A stretch of 64,000 nucleotides of DNA from Procambarus clarkii (GCF_040958095.1 NC_091227.1:19349210-19413209), one strand, 5' to 3'; counted from the first letter of the stretch, positions 54,401 to 63,261 are shown. Translations and numbers: made by a program. The notes: generated by a model not told the origin, from the sequence alone.

Positions 54401-57400
54401 TGGTTAATTAGCTCTGCAAATCTCTGGTGCACCTCCATCTGGACTACTGTATCTAAGCATGGGGCTCTAATTTTATGCTCAGCTGTTTACAGGCGACCCT
54501 TGATTTCCACTGAAGTTATGTTCCTGTAAAAGTTGTGTAATTAAATAAATCATGCAAATCAAATTTAAAGGTACTGTACATGGATAATATAGTGTACCAG
54601 GTGAAATGGTGTAAAACAAATTATTTAGCAAATAATAATTTAATATTTTTTCAGTCAGTGTTTGATGCTGATCCACAAACTTTGTGTAATATAGCACTTC
54701 TACAACAAGGGGCATTATTGGTGGCTCAAGGTATTGAGATTATTACAAGACCATCAGCTGGGCAACTAACAGAAGATTACACTGGTCCAGACTTGACCAC
54801 AATCACCAGCAAACTTGGGGGTGGGGAAACGGTGGAAACCCAGTCCATAATTGGTACACTAGAGGAGGCCACAACAATGGTTCGCAGACTTGCACAGGTT
54901 AGTAAACAAAAAAATATATAACTATACTGTATTAAATGTGTTTCTATACTGTATATATAATTGATTTATGTGTAACTATCATAGGCTGTCAATAATTCCT
55001 CTTTTTATATATATATTTGTCCCAATATTGTTGCTAGCCTTTATAAATGGGTGTCTTGATCCTATACTTTTAATGTATTGCTTCAATCTATATTCGATTT
55101 TAGATCACCGGTAGAATCTTCCTCTGTAGAAATTAAAGGATCGATGGAAACATTTGCCAAATATTATTTTGGTGTTTGCAGTGTAATGACATTGACATGA
55201 AGTAATCAGCTGTTTCCAACCATTCTTTCATAAACAATCTGGTCTTGTTGCGTATTTTATTTGTACATATTCTTCTTGTATTGTCATAATACTAATACTG
55301 TACTGACTTATCATAAATTTTCTTTACCTAACATATTTCAGTAAGTGATAATTACCTTTTATGCTTGAATTCATTTTATGAATATTGAAAGATAATGTAG
55401 ATGTAAAGTGATGTACTGTAACTATTATCTTTGCTGTATAAATGTTACATCCATATGTTTTCATCTTATTAGGTATCTTGTGAGGTGAAACCTGTGAGAG
55501 AACAACATCTACAGTTACTTCAAGGAATCTCTCAAGTGCTGACAAGTGTACCACTTCCATATCCTCGTTCTTTTTCCAAACTCTGCAGAAGACTACTATA
55601 ACCCTAGCCCTTCTTCCACAGCCTCGCACTCCTGGTGACCCCATCAGTGTTCAGGTTTGTCGGTTTGACAAGTACTCGGCTAATCTAAATCAAATTTGAT
55701 AATTTTGTATTTTATGCCTTCAAATCACAATCTTGTAATTTTGAGTCAGATTGTAACAACTTTATTCTTATCTCCAGTTTGCATTTTAATCAAATAATTT
55801 CATGCTAAATGAAGGAGCTTTATGACTCAATCATAAGTATTGTAGGATTGACACCTGCATATACATATTGTTGCTTTTAAGACCATTTGCAGGATCCATT
55901 GTACATGATTTCATTACATAAGGAGCTATGTAGTATTAAGATGTAAAATAAATAGACTTGCTATTTCCAGACCACCTCAATGTTAGCAGTTAAAGTAGAA
56001 GGTGTTATAGGTCATGGCAAAAGACCAGGCCTTTTCCGATCTGTACGTTCCGTCACTTTGACCGTAAATTCAGTGATTCAAAATCGTCCTCAGCACACCT
56101 TGGACTTAAAGGTAAGTTATGTACAGTACTTCTAGTTAGAGTCTGATTTAGCTGATCAACGCATTATTACCTTCACCAAGCAAATTTCATAATACAAGAT
56201 GGAAAAAGTCTCATGCTGCTCATGTTAAATACAGTACTGTTGATATGAGTGGCCATCCTATTCTTGCACTTAAAAGTAATGCCACCATAATTTTGATGCT
56301 CTCAAGATTGTGCTGTACTTAATATAAGAGCATTAGCTATGAAAAGGGGTTTTGTACTCGGGAGGTATGTAGAGTTAATTCATTGCTACAGTTCATACTT
56401 CTCGACTTGCTTGTTAATTTACTAGGTAGAGTACACGTACCAATGTTGCATTTAGCGAGGTTCAAGAAGTTAGTCGGAGGAAGATGACACAGGATTCAGC
56501 TGTATACTGTACTGTACTAGAAGACTATAATGAATGTGCACCAGATTTTGATAGTTTGAATTTGCTCTGCATGAAGAATGACAGGTAAATTACTCTTAAA
56601 TTAAAAATTATTACAGCAAGTGGTAAGGATACCAAATGTTAATGAATTAATTTTACAGATTGAGCCAAACGAGATGTTGACCCAAACAGTAGAGCCACAC
56701 AATGACTTCTTTGCAGCACAGTTCCTGCTAGGGTTCCCTGTACCAGGAATCTACCAAGTATGTACAATATGGTACAACATAAAATGAGATTTATACAGTA
56801 TTGAATTTGGAATCAAGATAGTATTTTAGTACCAGGTCCAGCATATTTATACGAGTAGAAATAATTTTATATTAATGGTATCAAGTTCATTGTTAGTGAG
56901 AACTGTCTTAATTGGTTTTGATTATTATTGGTGCAGTACAGTATGTAATGTAGCTAAAGTATATGCTTCCCATAACATAGGTATAAATTCATATCTTTTA
57001 ATAATGTACAGTATACTTAAGGAAAGCATGGAATCTTTAAGATTGTAAAATATCAATGAACTTATTTACCAGACAATTTCATGTGATGGCAAGTGTTCTG
57101 TAACGTGCACAACAGATTTTAACGCCTCACATCCGAAGGTGTTAAAACATAGCATCCACGCTCCGAAAGTAAATGTTCCAAAGAGGCTAAAATGCATCGT
57201 CCCATTCATAGTTTTGATTTTCAGTTCCTGAGCGAATCTATTTGTATCATCCAGTCCGAAACTAGTGAAAAGTCGCTGCTATTAATGTGGAAAGAGCATA
57301 TTTGGGGCATGAGTGGACTTACCAGAGGGCATCCCTCTCACCCAGGCAGCCTCACCTGTGAGGCTGTATAATCATTACTGTCATACTTAAATCTATTATA

Positions 57401-58180
57401 ATTTGTTATCTGTACTCCTAGAGAAGTCTTTGCAAACATTGACACCAAACTCGACAATGTAAAATGATTGAGCCTGCATATTGTTTGTAACGATTTTTAC
57501 TTAATGGGCAGAGTTAATGATTTTTTTCATTTGCAAACTACCTGAAAGTTATTTAAACAAAAAATTCACTGCTGTACACATGCACACCATTTTTGGCTTG
57601 ATTGTTCTTTTTATTTAGAGTAATTTATTTTATGAGCATTTTTAATATTTGTATATTAATTTGTCATGCACAATTATATACAGTACACTTGTTTTTGCAT
57701 TTTTTTTTTCTCTAAAATTTATTTGCAAACATACATTGTGACATACTTGACACCCAACAAAAACTTAGAAAATGCAGAAAATGAAAAGTTTGTGGTTCAG
57801 AATGCCACCTCATCAGTGTTGGAACTTACCTAACTGTTATTTAAAGTGTTTTGTTGAATTGTCTTGTGTATGACATGACCTTGCCTATTTGGTGACTTCA
57901 GGTGAGTGTGGATACATCAGTCACAGATGATTCTGATGATGCTTGGCAGACGGGACCCCGTCACACGCTTACTGTCAAATCACAAGAGGATCCAGCCAGT
58001 AAGGCAAGCGTCTCGCAGACTCCACGGCAGGTACCTCCCAGCCAGTATGCACCCTCTACATCACAGGGACCATCAGGTCCTCCACCAGGTGTTACTGTAT
58101 TACCTCCTGGTCCTCCAGGACCTAACCCACCTTCTGCTCCACAGATAACACAGTTTAACATACCAAGACCAGGAATTTAG
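40343..58180 (+). CDS. INTS7: Integrator complex subunit 7 (19 coding exons)
   Basis: INTS7 is an alpha-helical-repeat scaffold of the nuclear Integrator complex, which binds RNA polymerase II, cleaves snRNA and nascent mRNA 3' ends and attenuates promoter-proximal transcription. Exons: 40343-40439, 42914-43052, 44669-44792, 45985-46145, 46299-46428, 47347-47463, 48709-48949, 50106-50205, 50369-50519, 50707-50800, 51568-51716, 52366-52499, 52777-52970, 53691-53945, 54655-54897, 55473-55654, 55971-56111, 56659-56757, 57902-58180. All introns are GT-AG and phases agree except for two homopolymer frame breaks (exons 13 and 16). Total 3030 nt, about 1009 residues; human INTS7 has 962. Matches to human as I remember it: GNSALLELDRG (exon 1), KYPFPILINSALLKLADVFR (2), NVDEF and HSNDP (3), GLATPVDVKLQL and QHMHHDA (5), ARQAS (12), PPPAIA and LRCGR (14), FDAD (15), KVEGV and RPGLFR (17), VEPHNDFF and QFLL (18), WQTGPRHT (19). 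The start is supported by homology and a good context (A at -3, G at +4). Confidence 0.96.
40480..40780 (-). mobile_element. LINE 3' fragment (CR1/L2-like), antisense in INTS7 intron 1
   Basis: The reverse complement of about 40665-40775 translates as NKPQCRTENRKCLFTHR followed by DINPWNRLPVEAVNF and a stop. This is the typical C-terminus of a non-LTR retrotransposon reverse transcriptase (W-N-x-L-P-x-E-V-V-N). The rest to about 40480 probably belongs to its 3' tail. Only the very end of the element is present, as is common for 5'-truncated LINE copies. Confidence 0.65.
40860..41068 (-). mobile_element. tRNA-derived SINE, family 2, copy a
   Basis: On the minus strand the copy begins near GTTCTCGACTCACAATTGGG and has a B-box-like GGGTTCAAATT. 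It continues with GACAAAAATGGTTGGGC, then TTACCTAGCAGTAAGTAG, then GTTGTGGGGTTGCATCCTGG. The same order appears at 41283-41482 and 52072-52282. It lies in INTS7 intron 1. The open frame on its minus strand has no gene-like features. Confidence 0.7.
41283..41482 (+). mobile_element. tRNA-derived SINE, family 2, copy b
   Basis: Shows GACGCAGTCGGGTTCATTCTC, the B-box-like GGGTTTGAATCCC, GGCAGAAATGGTTGGGTG, CACCTACCAGTAAATAGG and TTGTTGTAGAGTTGCATC in the same order as copies a and c. Diverged, in INTS7 intron 1, sense orientation. Confidence 0.7.
42501..42758 (+). mobile_element. tRNA-Thr-like SINE with intact tRNA head
   Basis: The head at 42513-42582 folds as a full tRNA. Acceptor arms GCCTCGT and ACGAGGC pair perfectly. 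The anticodon stem is CAGGA with TTCTG around loop CTCGTAA (anticodon CGT at 42545-42547, threonine). The T arm is GCGGG/CCCGC. Pol III A box TAGCCTGGTGG (42519-42529) and B box GGTTCGATTCC (42562-42572) are consensus. The body continues through TTACCTAGCAGTAAATAGG to CTCAAGATAACCTCAAGATA at the end. The first ten bases, GGGCCTCGTG, repeat the start of the head. It looks young and lies in INTS7 intron 1. Confidence 0.85.
43053..44668 (+). other. INTS7 intron 2: no gene; hairpin and simple repeats
   Basis: A perfect inverted repeat (ATAACCTCATTG at 43931-43942 and its complement at 43951-43962, 8-nt loop) and a TTA-rich tract near 44150-44174 are the only structure recognised. The stretch 44180-44340 reads like a dispersed repeat, but I cannot assign it. 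Short open frames here lack coding character. Confidence 0.5.
45423..45490. repeat. (TA)n microsatellite in INTS7 intron 3
   Basis: An almost pure TA dinucleotide tract, interrupted once by ATACAG. The rest of intron 3 (44793-45984) shows nothing recognisable. Confidence 0.95.
46681..46792 (-). mobile_element. Penelope-like retroelement terminal fragment
   Basis: On the plus strand the segment includes GACGACGTTTCGGTCCGTCC then TGGACCATTCTCAAGTC. An ACGTTTCGG...CCATTCTCAAGTC arrangement is familiar from terminal repeats of Penelope-like elements. On the minus strand it reads GGTCC-AGGAC-GGACC-GAAAC, resembling the stem II and GAAAC core of the hammerhead ribozymes that such elements are known to carry. 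The CUGAUGA part is only loosely matched. Lies in INTS7 intron 5. Identification is from recall, not a search. Confidence 0.5.
47458..47532 (+). repeat. Triplicated 5' splice site after INTS7 exon 6
   Basis: The donor CAG|GTGAG at 47461-47468 is followed by near-copies with GT at 47496 and 47528, each 32 bp apart. The intervening text repeats (TCTCATTCATT then GGCAG or AGCAG). The second copy keeps CAG|GTGAGC; the third has decayed to CAG|GTTGTT. Use of the second or third donor would add 32 or 64 nt to exon 6 and shift the frame, so the first is taken as authentic, in agreement with the phase of exon 7. Confidence 0.75.
49458..49930 (+). mobile_element. LINE 3' fragment (CR1/L2-like) in INTS7 intron 7
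   Basis: Translates as KLEKVQRYATKLVPELRGM followed by SYEEKLHELHFTLLEDRG and GDIITTYKIL, then after a frame change NFFSVRV, SKWNALG and REAQEYTSRLMVERRDQRAK. These are the C-terminal reverse transcriptase landmarks of CR1/L2-type LINEs (LE-x-VQR-x-ATK, LEDRR-x-x-GD, FFS-x-RVV-x-WN-x-L). The copy is 5'-truncated and holds at least one frameshift, so it is dead. The open frames within it are not host genes. Confidence 0.8.
50801..51567 (+). other. INTS7 intron 10: nothing recognised
   Basis: AT-rich intron sequence between exon 10 and exon 11. No coding frame, tRNA head, LINE motif or tandem repeat was seen. Confidence 0.5.
52072..52282 (+). mobile_element. tRNA-derived SINE, family 2, copy c
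   Basis: Reads GGTCCTGGTAGTGCAGTTGG, TTCGTTCTCGACGCACAATC, GGGTTTGAATC, GGGACAGAAATGGTTGGGC, TCACCTAGCAGTGAGTAGG and TTGTGGGGTTGCATCCTGG. This is the best-preserved copy of family 2 in the window. It sits in INTS7 intron 11, about 80 bp before the exon 12 acceptor. Confidence 0.75.
52777..52970 (+). CDS. INTS7: INTS7 exon 13, with a one-base frame break
   Basis: The exon opens in frame with YGHHSLAAGMYGVLSW and reaches HFWVSALG, matching the human HFYFW region. It then hits TAG at 52874-52876. One base further on, the frame reads SLGEACPVAAGDRADNL and continues to ALSALK at the donor, which fits the family in spacing and joins exon 14 in phase 0. The break lies at the GGGG run 52867-52870, with one G more than the frame needs. 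The exon is 194 nt where 193 would keep phase. Confidence 0.85.
52971..53690 (+). other. INTS7 intron 13: nothing recognised
   Basis: AT-rich; ends in a 16-nt T run before TTAAAG at the exon 14 acceptor, a strong polypyrimidine tract. No repeat family or other gene recognised. Confidence 0.5.
54235..54490 (+). mobile_element. LINE reverse transcriptase fragment in INTS7 intron 14
   Basis: Three-frame reading gives EEENNLRVIIHQSLKVVQQ, then LCKSLVHLHLDYCI and AWG. This corresponds to the LGVIIHxSLKxxxQ and LYKSLVRPHLEYCxQAW motifs near the thumb of CR1/L2-type reverse transcriptases. Frames change and stops intervene, so it is a decayed fragment. It is from the region just upstream of that preserved at 49458-49930, but is a separate insertion. 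Confidence 0.7.
54898..55472 (+). other. INTS7 intron 15: nothing recognised
   Basis: AT-rich intron with no repeat or coding motif I can identify. Confidence 0.5.
55473..55654 (+). CDS. INTS7: INTS7 exon 16, with a one-base frame break
   Basis: The exon begins VSCEVKPVREQHLQLLQ and runs in frame to VPLPYPRS. The continuing frame meets a stop at TAA in CTACTATAACC, whereas a shifted frame reads QTLQKTTITLALLPQPR, then GDPISVQ, like the human FFQKLQSTSIKLALSPSPR. The break falls in the T run at 55571-55575, which is one T short of the frame. The length of 182 nt, rather than 183, agrees with this. Confidence 0.85.
56758..57901 (+). other. INTS7 intron 18: small hairpin, otherwise nothing
   Basis: The perfect inverted repeat CAGCCTCACCTGTGAGGCTG at 57347-57366 (9-bp arms, 2-nt loop) is the only notable structure. 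The region 57110-57310 is less AT-rich than its surroundings and may be an old repeat, but shows no family landmarks. Confidence 0.45.
57902..58180 (+). CDS. INTS7: INTS7 last coding exon with Pro/Gly-rich tail
   Basis: The first part (VSVDTSVTDDSDDAWQTGPR) aligns with the end of the conserved C-terminal domain of INTS7. After EDPASK the chain changes to a low-complexity tail rich in Pro, Gly, Ser and Gln, with PPGVTVLPPGPPGPNPPSAP near the end, finishing at FNIPRPGI and TAG (58178-58180). The human protein instead ends in a Gln-rich stretch, so the tail is not conserved in sequence. A candidate poly(A) signal follows at 58221. Confidence 0.85.
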   Translation: MSVDTSVTDDSDDAWQTGPRHTLTVKSQEDPASKASVSQTPRQVPPSQYAPSTSQGPSGPPPGVTVLPPGPPGPNPPSAPQITQFNIPRPGI

Positions 58181-58220
58181 TGGAATCTGGCACAAAGATG
58201 ATTTTGTGATGAACTATCTG

Positions 58221-58226
58221 ATTAAA
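58221..58226 (+). terminator. Candidate INTS7 poly(A) signal ATTAAA
   Basis: ATTAAA lies 41 bp after the INTS7 stop codon and is followed by T-rich sequence (GGTTAGTTTTATTTTCCC). It would give a 3' UTR of only about 60-70 nt. AATAAA was not seen in the first 150 bp after the stop. Confidence 0.45.
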
Positions 58227-59468
58227 ATATTCTGTACGTATTCAATATGGTTAGTTTTATTTTCCCTTCATATAAAATCATCATTGTTAGTCATTGGATA
58301 TTATCATAAGCAGTCCAGAATGTATATAATTTTATCATTACTCAGTTTCCTTGGTAGAGGGTGAATCAGAGTGGAGAAAATACTTTACATCATTGACACT
58401 ATTCCCCCCCACTCCTTGAATTGTCATAATGGTGCAGTATCCCTAAACTGCTTTCACTAGCCAGTCAATCATGTTCTTGTTCAATTGCCTAATTATTTCT
58501 CCATGTATTTTAACGAGCACGCTTCTCAAATTCACTTCTATTATTCCAACATTTTCACATTTATGCCATAATTATGAAAAAGTGTGCATCACCATTATAT
58601 ATATATATATATAAAAAAAAAATTCAATCGAGAGTAGTCTAGGAATGTTTAGTGGATGGTTATCTAGTCATCACCTCAGGAATGTCAAACTGACCTTTTG
58701 CAAATGCTCTCAATTTCCTTCCCTCTAAAACTTAACCAGCACATAATCTATAAAAAATAATAGAATTAAGTCAGCTCATAAGCAATGGCAATGAAATACC
58801 TGGTGCTGAAACACCATCTAAGGGCAGCATATCAAAATTTTTAATATTTGTGAAAAGAACTTCAGTAAATATAAGTGCCTAGCTAGCTATATAGCATAAA
58901 ACGTTGATTAAAGTCTTCCTAAAATATCACAGGGTATGATCAAAAGATCATCTTCTAAGAGCTTAATATTATATCTATACAAAAGGGAATACCCCCAATA
59001 AGGATGAACAGAAAATATTCTGCACTCACTAGGTCATAGTACATGACTTAGTTGTATAGAAATTTAAGCCACAGCAGGTAGCTCAGGCCATTACCTAGTT
59101 CGCACTCTTATGCAGAAATTGTTGGAATGACCAACAGATAGCAAGTGGCAGACATGTAACTGCAATCCACCTGTCTAATGAAAATGACAAGTGGATATTT
59201 CCTGAACAGTCCTATTATGGGGAAGGTCAACAGAACATTTCTATATACGTCACACATTTTCGTAATGAGGAAGGGACATCATCTACTGCCTCTTAACAAC
59301 GTTCTTATGTTTAACTTTTACCACCGACTTTCTTGGGACCCATGGCATGATATATAACAATCACAGTACTTTTATGTTTAGAAACCAAAAAAGTTGAAAA
59401 ACAACGAAGTACTTTACAAAGAATTCAAGTGCGTTCATCACTGGTGAACTAGTGTGGATGCCCACGCC
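58227..59468. other. Convergent intergenic region, no gene recognised
   Basis: Between the end of INTS7 and the MITE. It contains a short TA tract near 58597-58612 and no open frame or repeat with recognisable features. Confidence 0.5.
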
Positions 59469-59848
59469 ACCAGGACAACCCGTTCTCGCAAATTCGTAAA
59501 GTCAATATTGACTTATTAACTACGTGCATAGGTGATATACTAAACATAATAGATACCCTTAAAAAGATTCACAGAAAACACCGACCTTACCTAACCTTGT
59601 TAGTATCTTAAGATAAGCATCTTATTGCTTCGTAATTACAATTATTACTTAACCTATACCTATTATAGGTTAGGTAATAATTGTAATTACGAAGCAATAA
59701 GATGCTTATCTTTAAGATACTAACAAGGTTAGGTAAGGTCGGTGTTTTCTATGAATCTTTTTAAGGGTATCTATTATGTTATGTCACCTATGCACATATT
59801 TAATGTCAATATTGACTTATTAAATTTGCGAGAACGGGTTGACCAGGA
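59469..59848. mobile_element. Fold-back MITE with 7-bp target duplication
   Basis: The element spans 59476-59841 (366 bp) and is almost one long palindrome. Left end CAACCCGTTCTCGCAAATT is mirrored by AATTTGCGAGAACGGGTTG at the right. The inner arms (about 59570-59655 and 59662-59750) are near-perfect complements. ACCAGGA occurs directly before (59469-59475) and after (59842-59848), a clean 7-bp target-site duplication. There is no coding capacity, so it depends on a transposase elsewhere. The 7-bp duplication and CA start do not fix the superfamily; P, MULE, Dada or an atypical hAT are possible. Preserved arms suggest a recent insertion. Confidence 0.85.
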
Positions 59849-60247
59849 ACCACACACTCGGTCAACCCATACATATATCAACAAGCTCGTAAATTTGCAG
59901 AGGGACGTTCAGCAACTGACGTTACACCGTTTCTAATGGTACTTATTCAAGCCTTGGTCTGGCGCTTCTTGCAAGAACTTATCTAAGTGCCTCTTTAATA
60001 CATCCACTTTGTTCTAGCAATATTTTACTAAACTTTCCACATCTACTGTACATCCAAAACAGTTTACACATTAAACTTACTCTCACATGCCACCAAGTGC
60101 TTCAGTCATCTTAACCTATAAGCACATGAAAATTTTTAAACAATATACAGTGAGCAAAGGGAAGGCATGAACTTTTGACATTTCCATCAATATCCAAATA
60201 AGGAACAGTACAGGACTTTAATAAATCTAAAATATTATCATAATTTC
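59849..60247. other. Intergenic stretch downstream of RpS15, nothing recognised
   Basis: AT-rich sequence between the MITE and the RpS15 poly(A) signal; no gene or repeat identified. Confidence 0.5.
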
Positions 60248-60253
60248 TTTATT
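60248..60253 (-). terminator. RpS15 poly(A) signal AATAAA
   Basis: AATAAA on the minus strand begins 7 nt after the RpS15 stop codon. The 3' UTR would therefore be only some 20-30 nt long, in line with the short UTRs of ribosomal protein mRNAs. Confidence 0.8.
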
Positions 60254-60259
60254 GACAGT

Positions 60260-61551
60260 TTACTTGAGAGGGATGAACCTGGAGCTGTGGGTGGCACCAA
60301 TACCAGGCCTACCATGCTTGACTGGCTTGTAAGTGATGGAGAACTCGGCTAAGTAATGACTTATCATCTCTGGCTGAAATTGGAGAAGAAAACTAAGTAA
60401 TAGCATTGCCCCATAAGATGTCTAAAAGGATTAGCACAGAAAAGACAGTATGCCATTTATTCCTGAATATGGAATGCAGTGGAATGGAAGGTAAAGGTAA
60501 CATTATTCTGGATTAAAAGAGCAGTAATGCTAAGACTATCAGTAAACTATAACCATGGAAGAAGGGTGTAAGTTTGAGAGAGATTGTTGCCACAATAAAT
60601 TTTTTCAATATCGGCCAACAAATCTACATGTTGCATCCTACCACGTTGAGGTTCCAAAGCCTTGCTACACATCAAATTGATCAGTCTGATTCCTATTCTT
60701 TTACTATTTCATTACATACTATATATTGTCTTTGAGGAGCATAGGATAATTAAAATACATTTAAACATCCAATAAACCCCAAACATTGATCTATGAGCTT
60801 GCTTTATGACTGGACTACACAGTCCGGCCACTTGGTTTGCCACTCAATTTTTTAATAAAATAATAAAAATAGCTTTATGGTAGTACTAGTTGATAAAATG
60901 CTGCTTATACTGTTGCCAAAAACCTCTGGACCACCTTCCAGGTAAACAAAGATGTTCCCATGGTATGGGGGAGGAGGAGGGGTTGGAAAAGAAGATGGCA
61001 GCTTGCAGTACTCTGCTGATTAAAGGAACAACAAGTTCCCTTACTAATGTGTGGGAAGAGGGTGGCTTAATGCGTCATATTACCAAATTAATTACACCTA
61101 CCAGCCGTGCAACCAAACAAGCTGCTTGTAGCTTTAATGTTTCTACAAGCAGACCTTTTTCCACAAGTACTCTTGCCTGATTTGCCTGATTTTTAAATTA
61201 GGCTCTGCTAACTGGGTACCTTGTTAATACTTACATATGAAATAAGAATGATATATCTAAACTTAAAATGACTCAACATAGACAAGATTTTAACACATTA
61301 GTACCTAGATACTAACCTTAATTTCAACTTGATTGAAGGTTTTGCCGTTGTATACACCAACCATAGATCCCACCATCTCAGGCACAATGATCATGTCACG
61401 TAAGTGTGTCTTAACAACAGCAGGTTTTTCAAGAGCAGGGCATTCCTTCTTAGCCTTGCGAAGTCTCTTCAGGAGAGCCATGTGTTTACGCTTCAAGCCA
61501 CGCTGAAAACGACGACGTTGACGGCAGGGAAACAACTCTACCAGCTGCTCA
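60260..61551 (-). CDS. RpS15: 40S ribosomal protein S15 (uS19), 5'-partial in window
   Basis: uS19 is a component of the small subunit head near the decoding site. Two coding exons are visible: 61317-61551 ([69 protein letters not shown]) and 60260-60373 ([37 protein letters not shown], stop at 60260-60262). The intron 60374-61316 is GT-AG, phase 0. About 115 of the usual 145-150 residues are present. The residues before SEQLVEL (normally [20 protein letters not shown]) are on one or more upstream exons; the acceptor is at 61552-61553, and I found no match up to 64000. In a motif that is GHYLGEF in most animals this copy has SHYLAEF. Introns argue against a processed pseudogene. It is convergent with INTS7. 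Confidence 0.93.
60717..60862 (+). repeat. Dispersed repeat, copy 1 (partner 63262-63405)
   Basis: Shares ATATATTGTCTTTGAGGAGC, ATAGGATAATTAAAA, TTTAAACATCCAATAAACC, TATGAGCTTGCTTTATGACT and CACTTGGT-TGCCACTCA with the second copy 2.54 kb downstream, same orientation. It lies in the RpS15 intron. No family recognised. Confidence 0.85.
60870..61316 (-). other. Rest of the RpS15 intron, no gene recognised
   Basis: The only longish open frame (60890-61180, plus strand) is antisense to RpS15 and shows no domain, so I treat it as chance. Confidence 0.5.
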
Positions 61552-63094
61552 CTGGAATAATTTATGAATGACAATCAAGTTCTGCACCAATAAATATTTT
61601 ACATCTTCAGTGTCATCATTATCTACTGTATTAAGTGAAATGTTACTGTAACTGGTGGGACTAGTAAACAACTGAGAGGTCAGAATGAGAAGAGTATTTA
61701 CACACACATGAGTTGTTTGAACCCTTCAACTACATCTATCAACACACCTATCAACCAGGTTTATTTCATTAGTGCAAGTGTCAACCCAGGGTTGATTTTT
61801 AGGTCTAAATGCATTGAAAGTCCTGCAGGTACACATTTCAGTGTCTTCAAGTAAACAGTAACAAATGCCATCTTGCAACAAGATCATTGGGCACCCCTGC
61901 TGGGTACGAGGGCCTCAGTACCAACACAGCAAATATTAGTTGGGTTCCTAGTTGTAGTTGTTCCTACAGAAAATTAACAAATGAAAAATTATTCAGGACT
62001 TAGGGACTAGAAGTCTGATAATTAAAGTGTTGGCTACAGTTAGCAATGTGCACAGTGTATCGGGTGGCACTTTGCTTTGTCAGGTGCTCCCAGCAACTGG
62101 CGAGCGTATGTCCATGGATCAATGGAGGAGATATTTCCCAGAATTGTTCAGTAGTTTGCAATGGTGCATAATACTGTAGTTAAATATAACACATGAATAG
62201 TGTGATAACAGCAAAAAATCAGTTTTATCTGTATTATTTTATGGAGTGATACAAGTTACACGAATGCACATAGGTATCTGTGCATTCCCATGATCTACAC
62301 ATTGTGATGTAAGTAACTGACAGTCCAATAAATCATTGCACCTACAACTTTGTGCAAAATGAGTGGAGGCTAGGCTGACCCCTGGATCAAAAATTACAAG
62401 ACTTATCTCGCTCACCAGAACTGCCTAGTGGGTTGCAATAGTGAATAAACATGTAGTTATATATAACATCTATACATTGTGATAACAGCAAAAACAGTGT
62501 TTTTGCTGGTGACCGCCATGGGTCTTCTCATCCATCAGAATTCACGAATTGGTGATATCACTTTCTCACCACCACAACCAAAGCTAGTTACATGGAAATT
62601 AAATTTTCCCATGATTAGGGAATGCATTTTAACATTAGGAAAAAAAAAAAAACCATGTGCGAGTCCCACGAGTTGTCATACAAAGCATGTGTGCAGCGCA
62701 GACAAATTAAGAGAGGCCATGATTAGGTAATGAGAGGCCAGAGGTAATCAGGCCATGATTAGTGAATAAACTAAAGGTAAAAGGGTTAAGGAAAATGACT
62801 AGAGCAATGAAAATTTTAGAATTAGCTACACAATTAGAAGAAAGTAAAGAGTAATGGCTTAAACCATTATATAGTACAGTATGTTAAATATTGGTATAGT
62901 AAAAAAGGAGTGACAGCAACAAATGTACAATCAAACAAGGAATGATAAATCATAAGGAACTCCAAAGTTGTTATGAAATTACATCACCGAGGCTTTAATC
63001 CTCTTTCTGGACACGTGCCCACCCCACCCTACCACGAAAGCAACCAAATACATCAGCAATAAATTTAGTCAATAATATAGATGTCTTGTATTCT
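61552..63094. other. Probable RpS15 upstream intron, with an old repeat pair
   Basis: No exon of RpS15 or another gene was found. Segments 62150-62225 and 62430-62500 are related: each has TTGCAAT-GTG, TGTAGTTA-ATATAACA and GTGTGATAACAGCAAAAA or a close form. A poly(A) run lies at 62640-62651. Confidence 0.5.
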
Positions 63095-63205
63095 AGTGTG
63101 GCCAATGCAGTTGGTCCACACCTAAAACTCCCGGGTTTGAATCCAGTTCAGGATACATTCATTTTGGTGCATTTCTTACAACTGATAGCTCTGTTCACCT
63201 AGCAC
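63095..63205 (+). mobile_element. tRNA-derived SINE, family 2, truncated copy d
   Basis: Has GTGGCCAATGCAGTTGGTCC, CCGGGTTTGAATCCAG, a degenerate CATTTTGGTGCATTTC and TCTGTTCACCTAGCA, after which similarity stops. Same order as copies a-c but truncated and more diverged. Confidence 0.6.
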
Positions 63206-63261
63206 CACCACAAATAAGCCCAACTGGTTTCTTGTTTATGATGGCAAACTATTTCACTTAA

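Noticed and set aside
55324-55644. 106-codon minus-strand open frame
   Set aside because: It is antisense to INTS7 exon 16 and has no recognisable domain.
61605-61625. Box C/D snoRNA near an RpS15 intron
   Set aside because: ATGATGA and CTGA occur on the minus strand but only two bases apart, with no second CTGA at a proper distance and no terminal stem.
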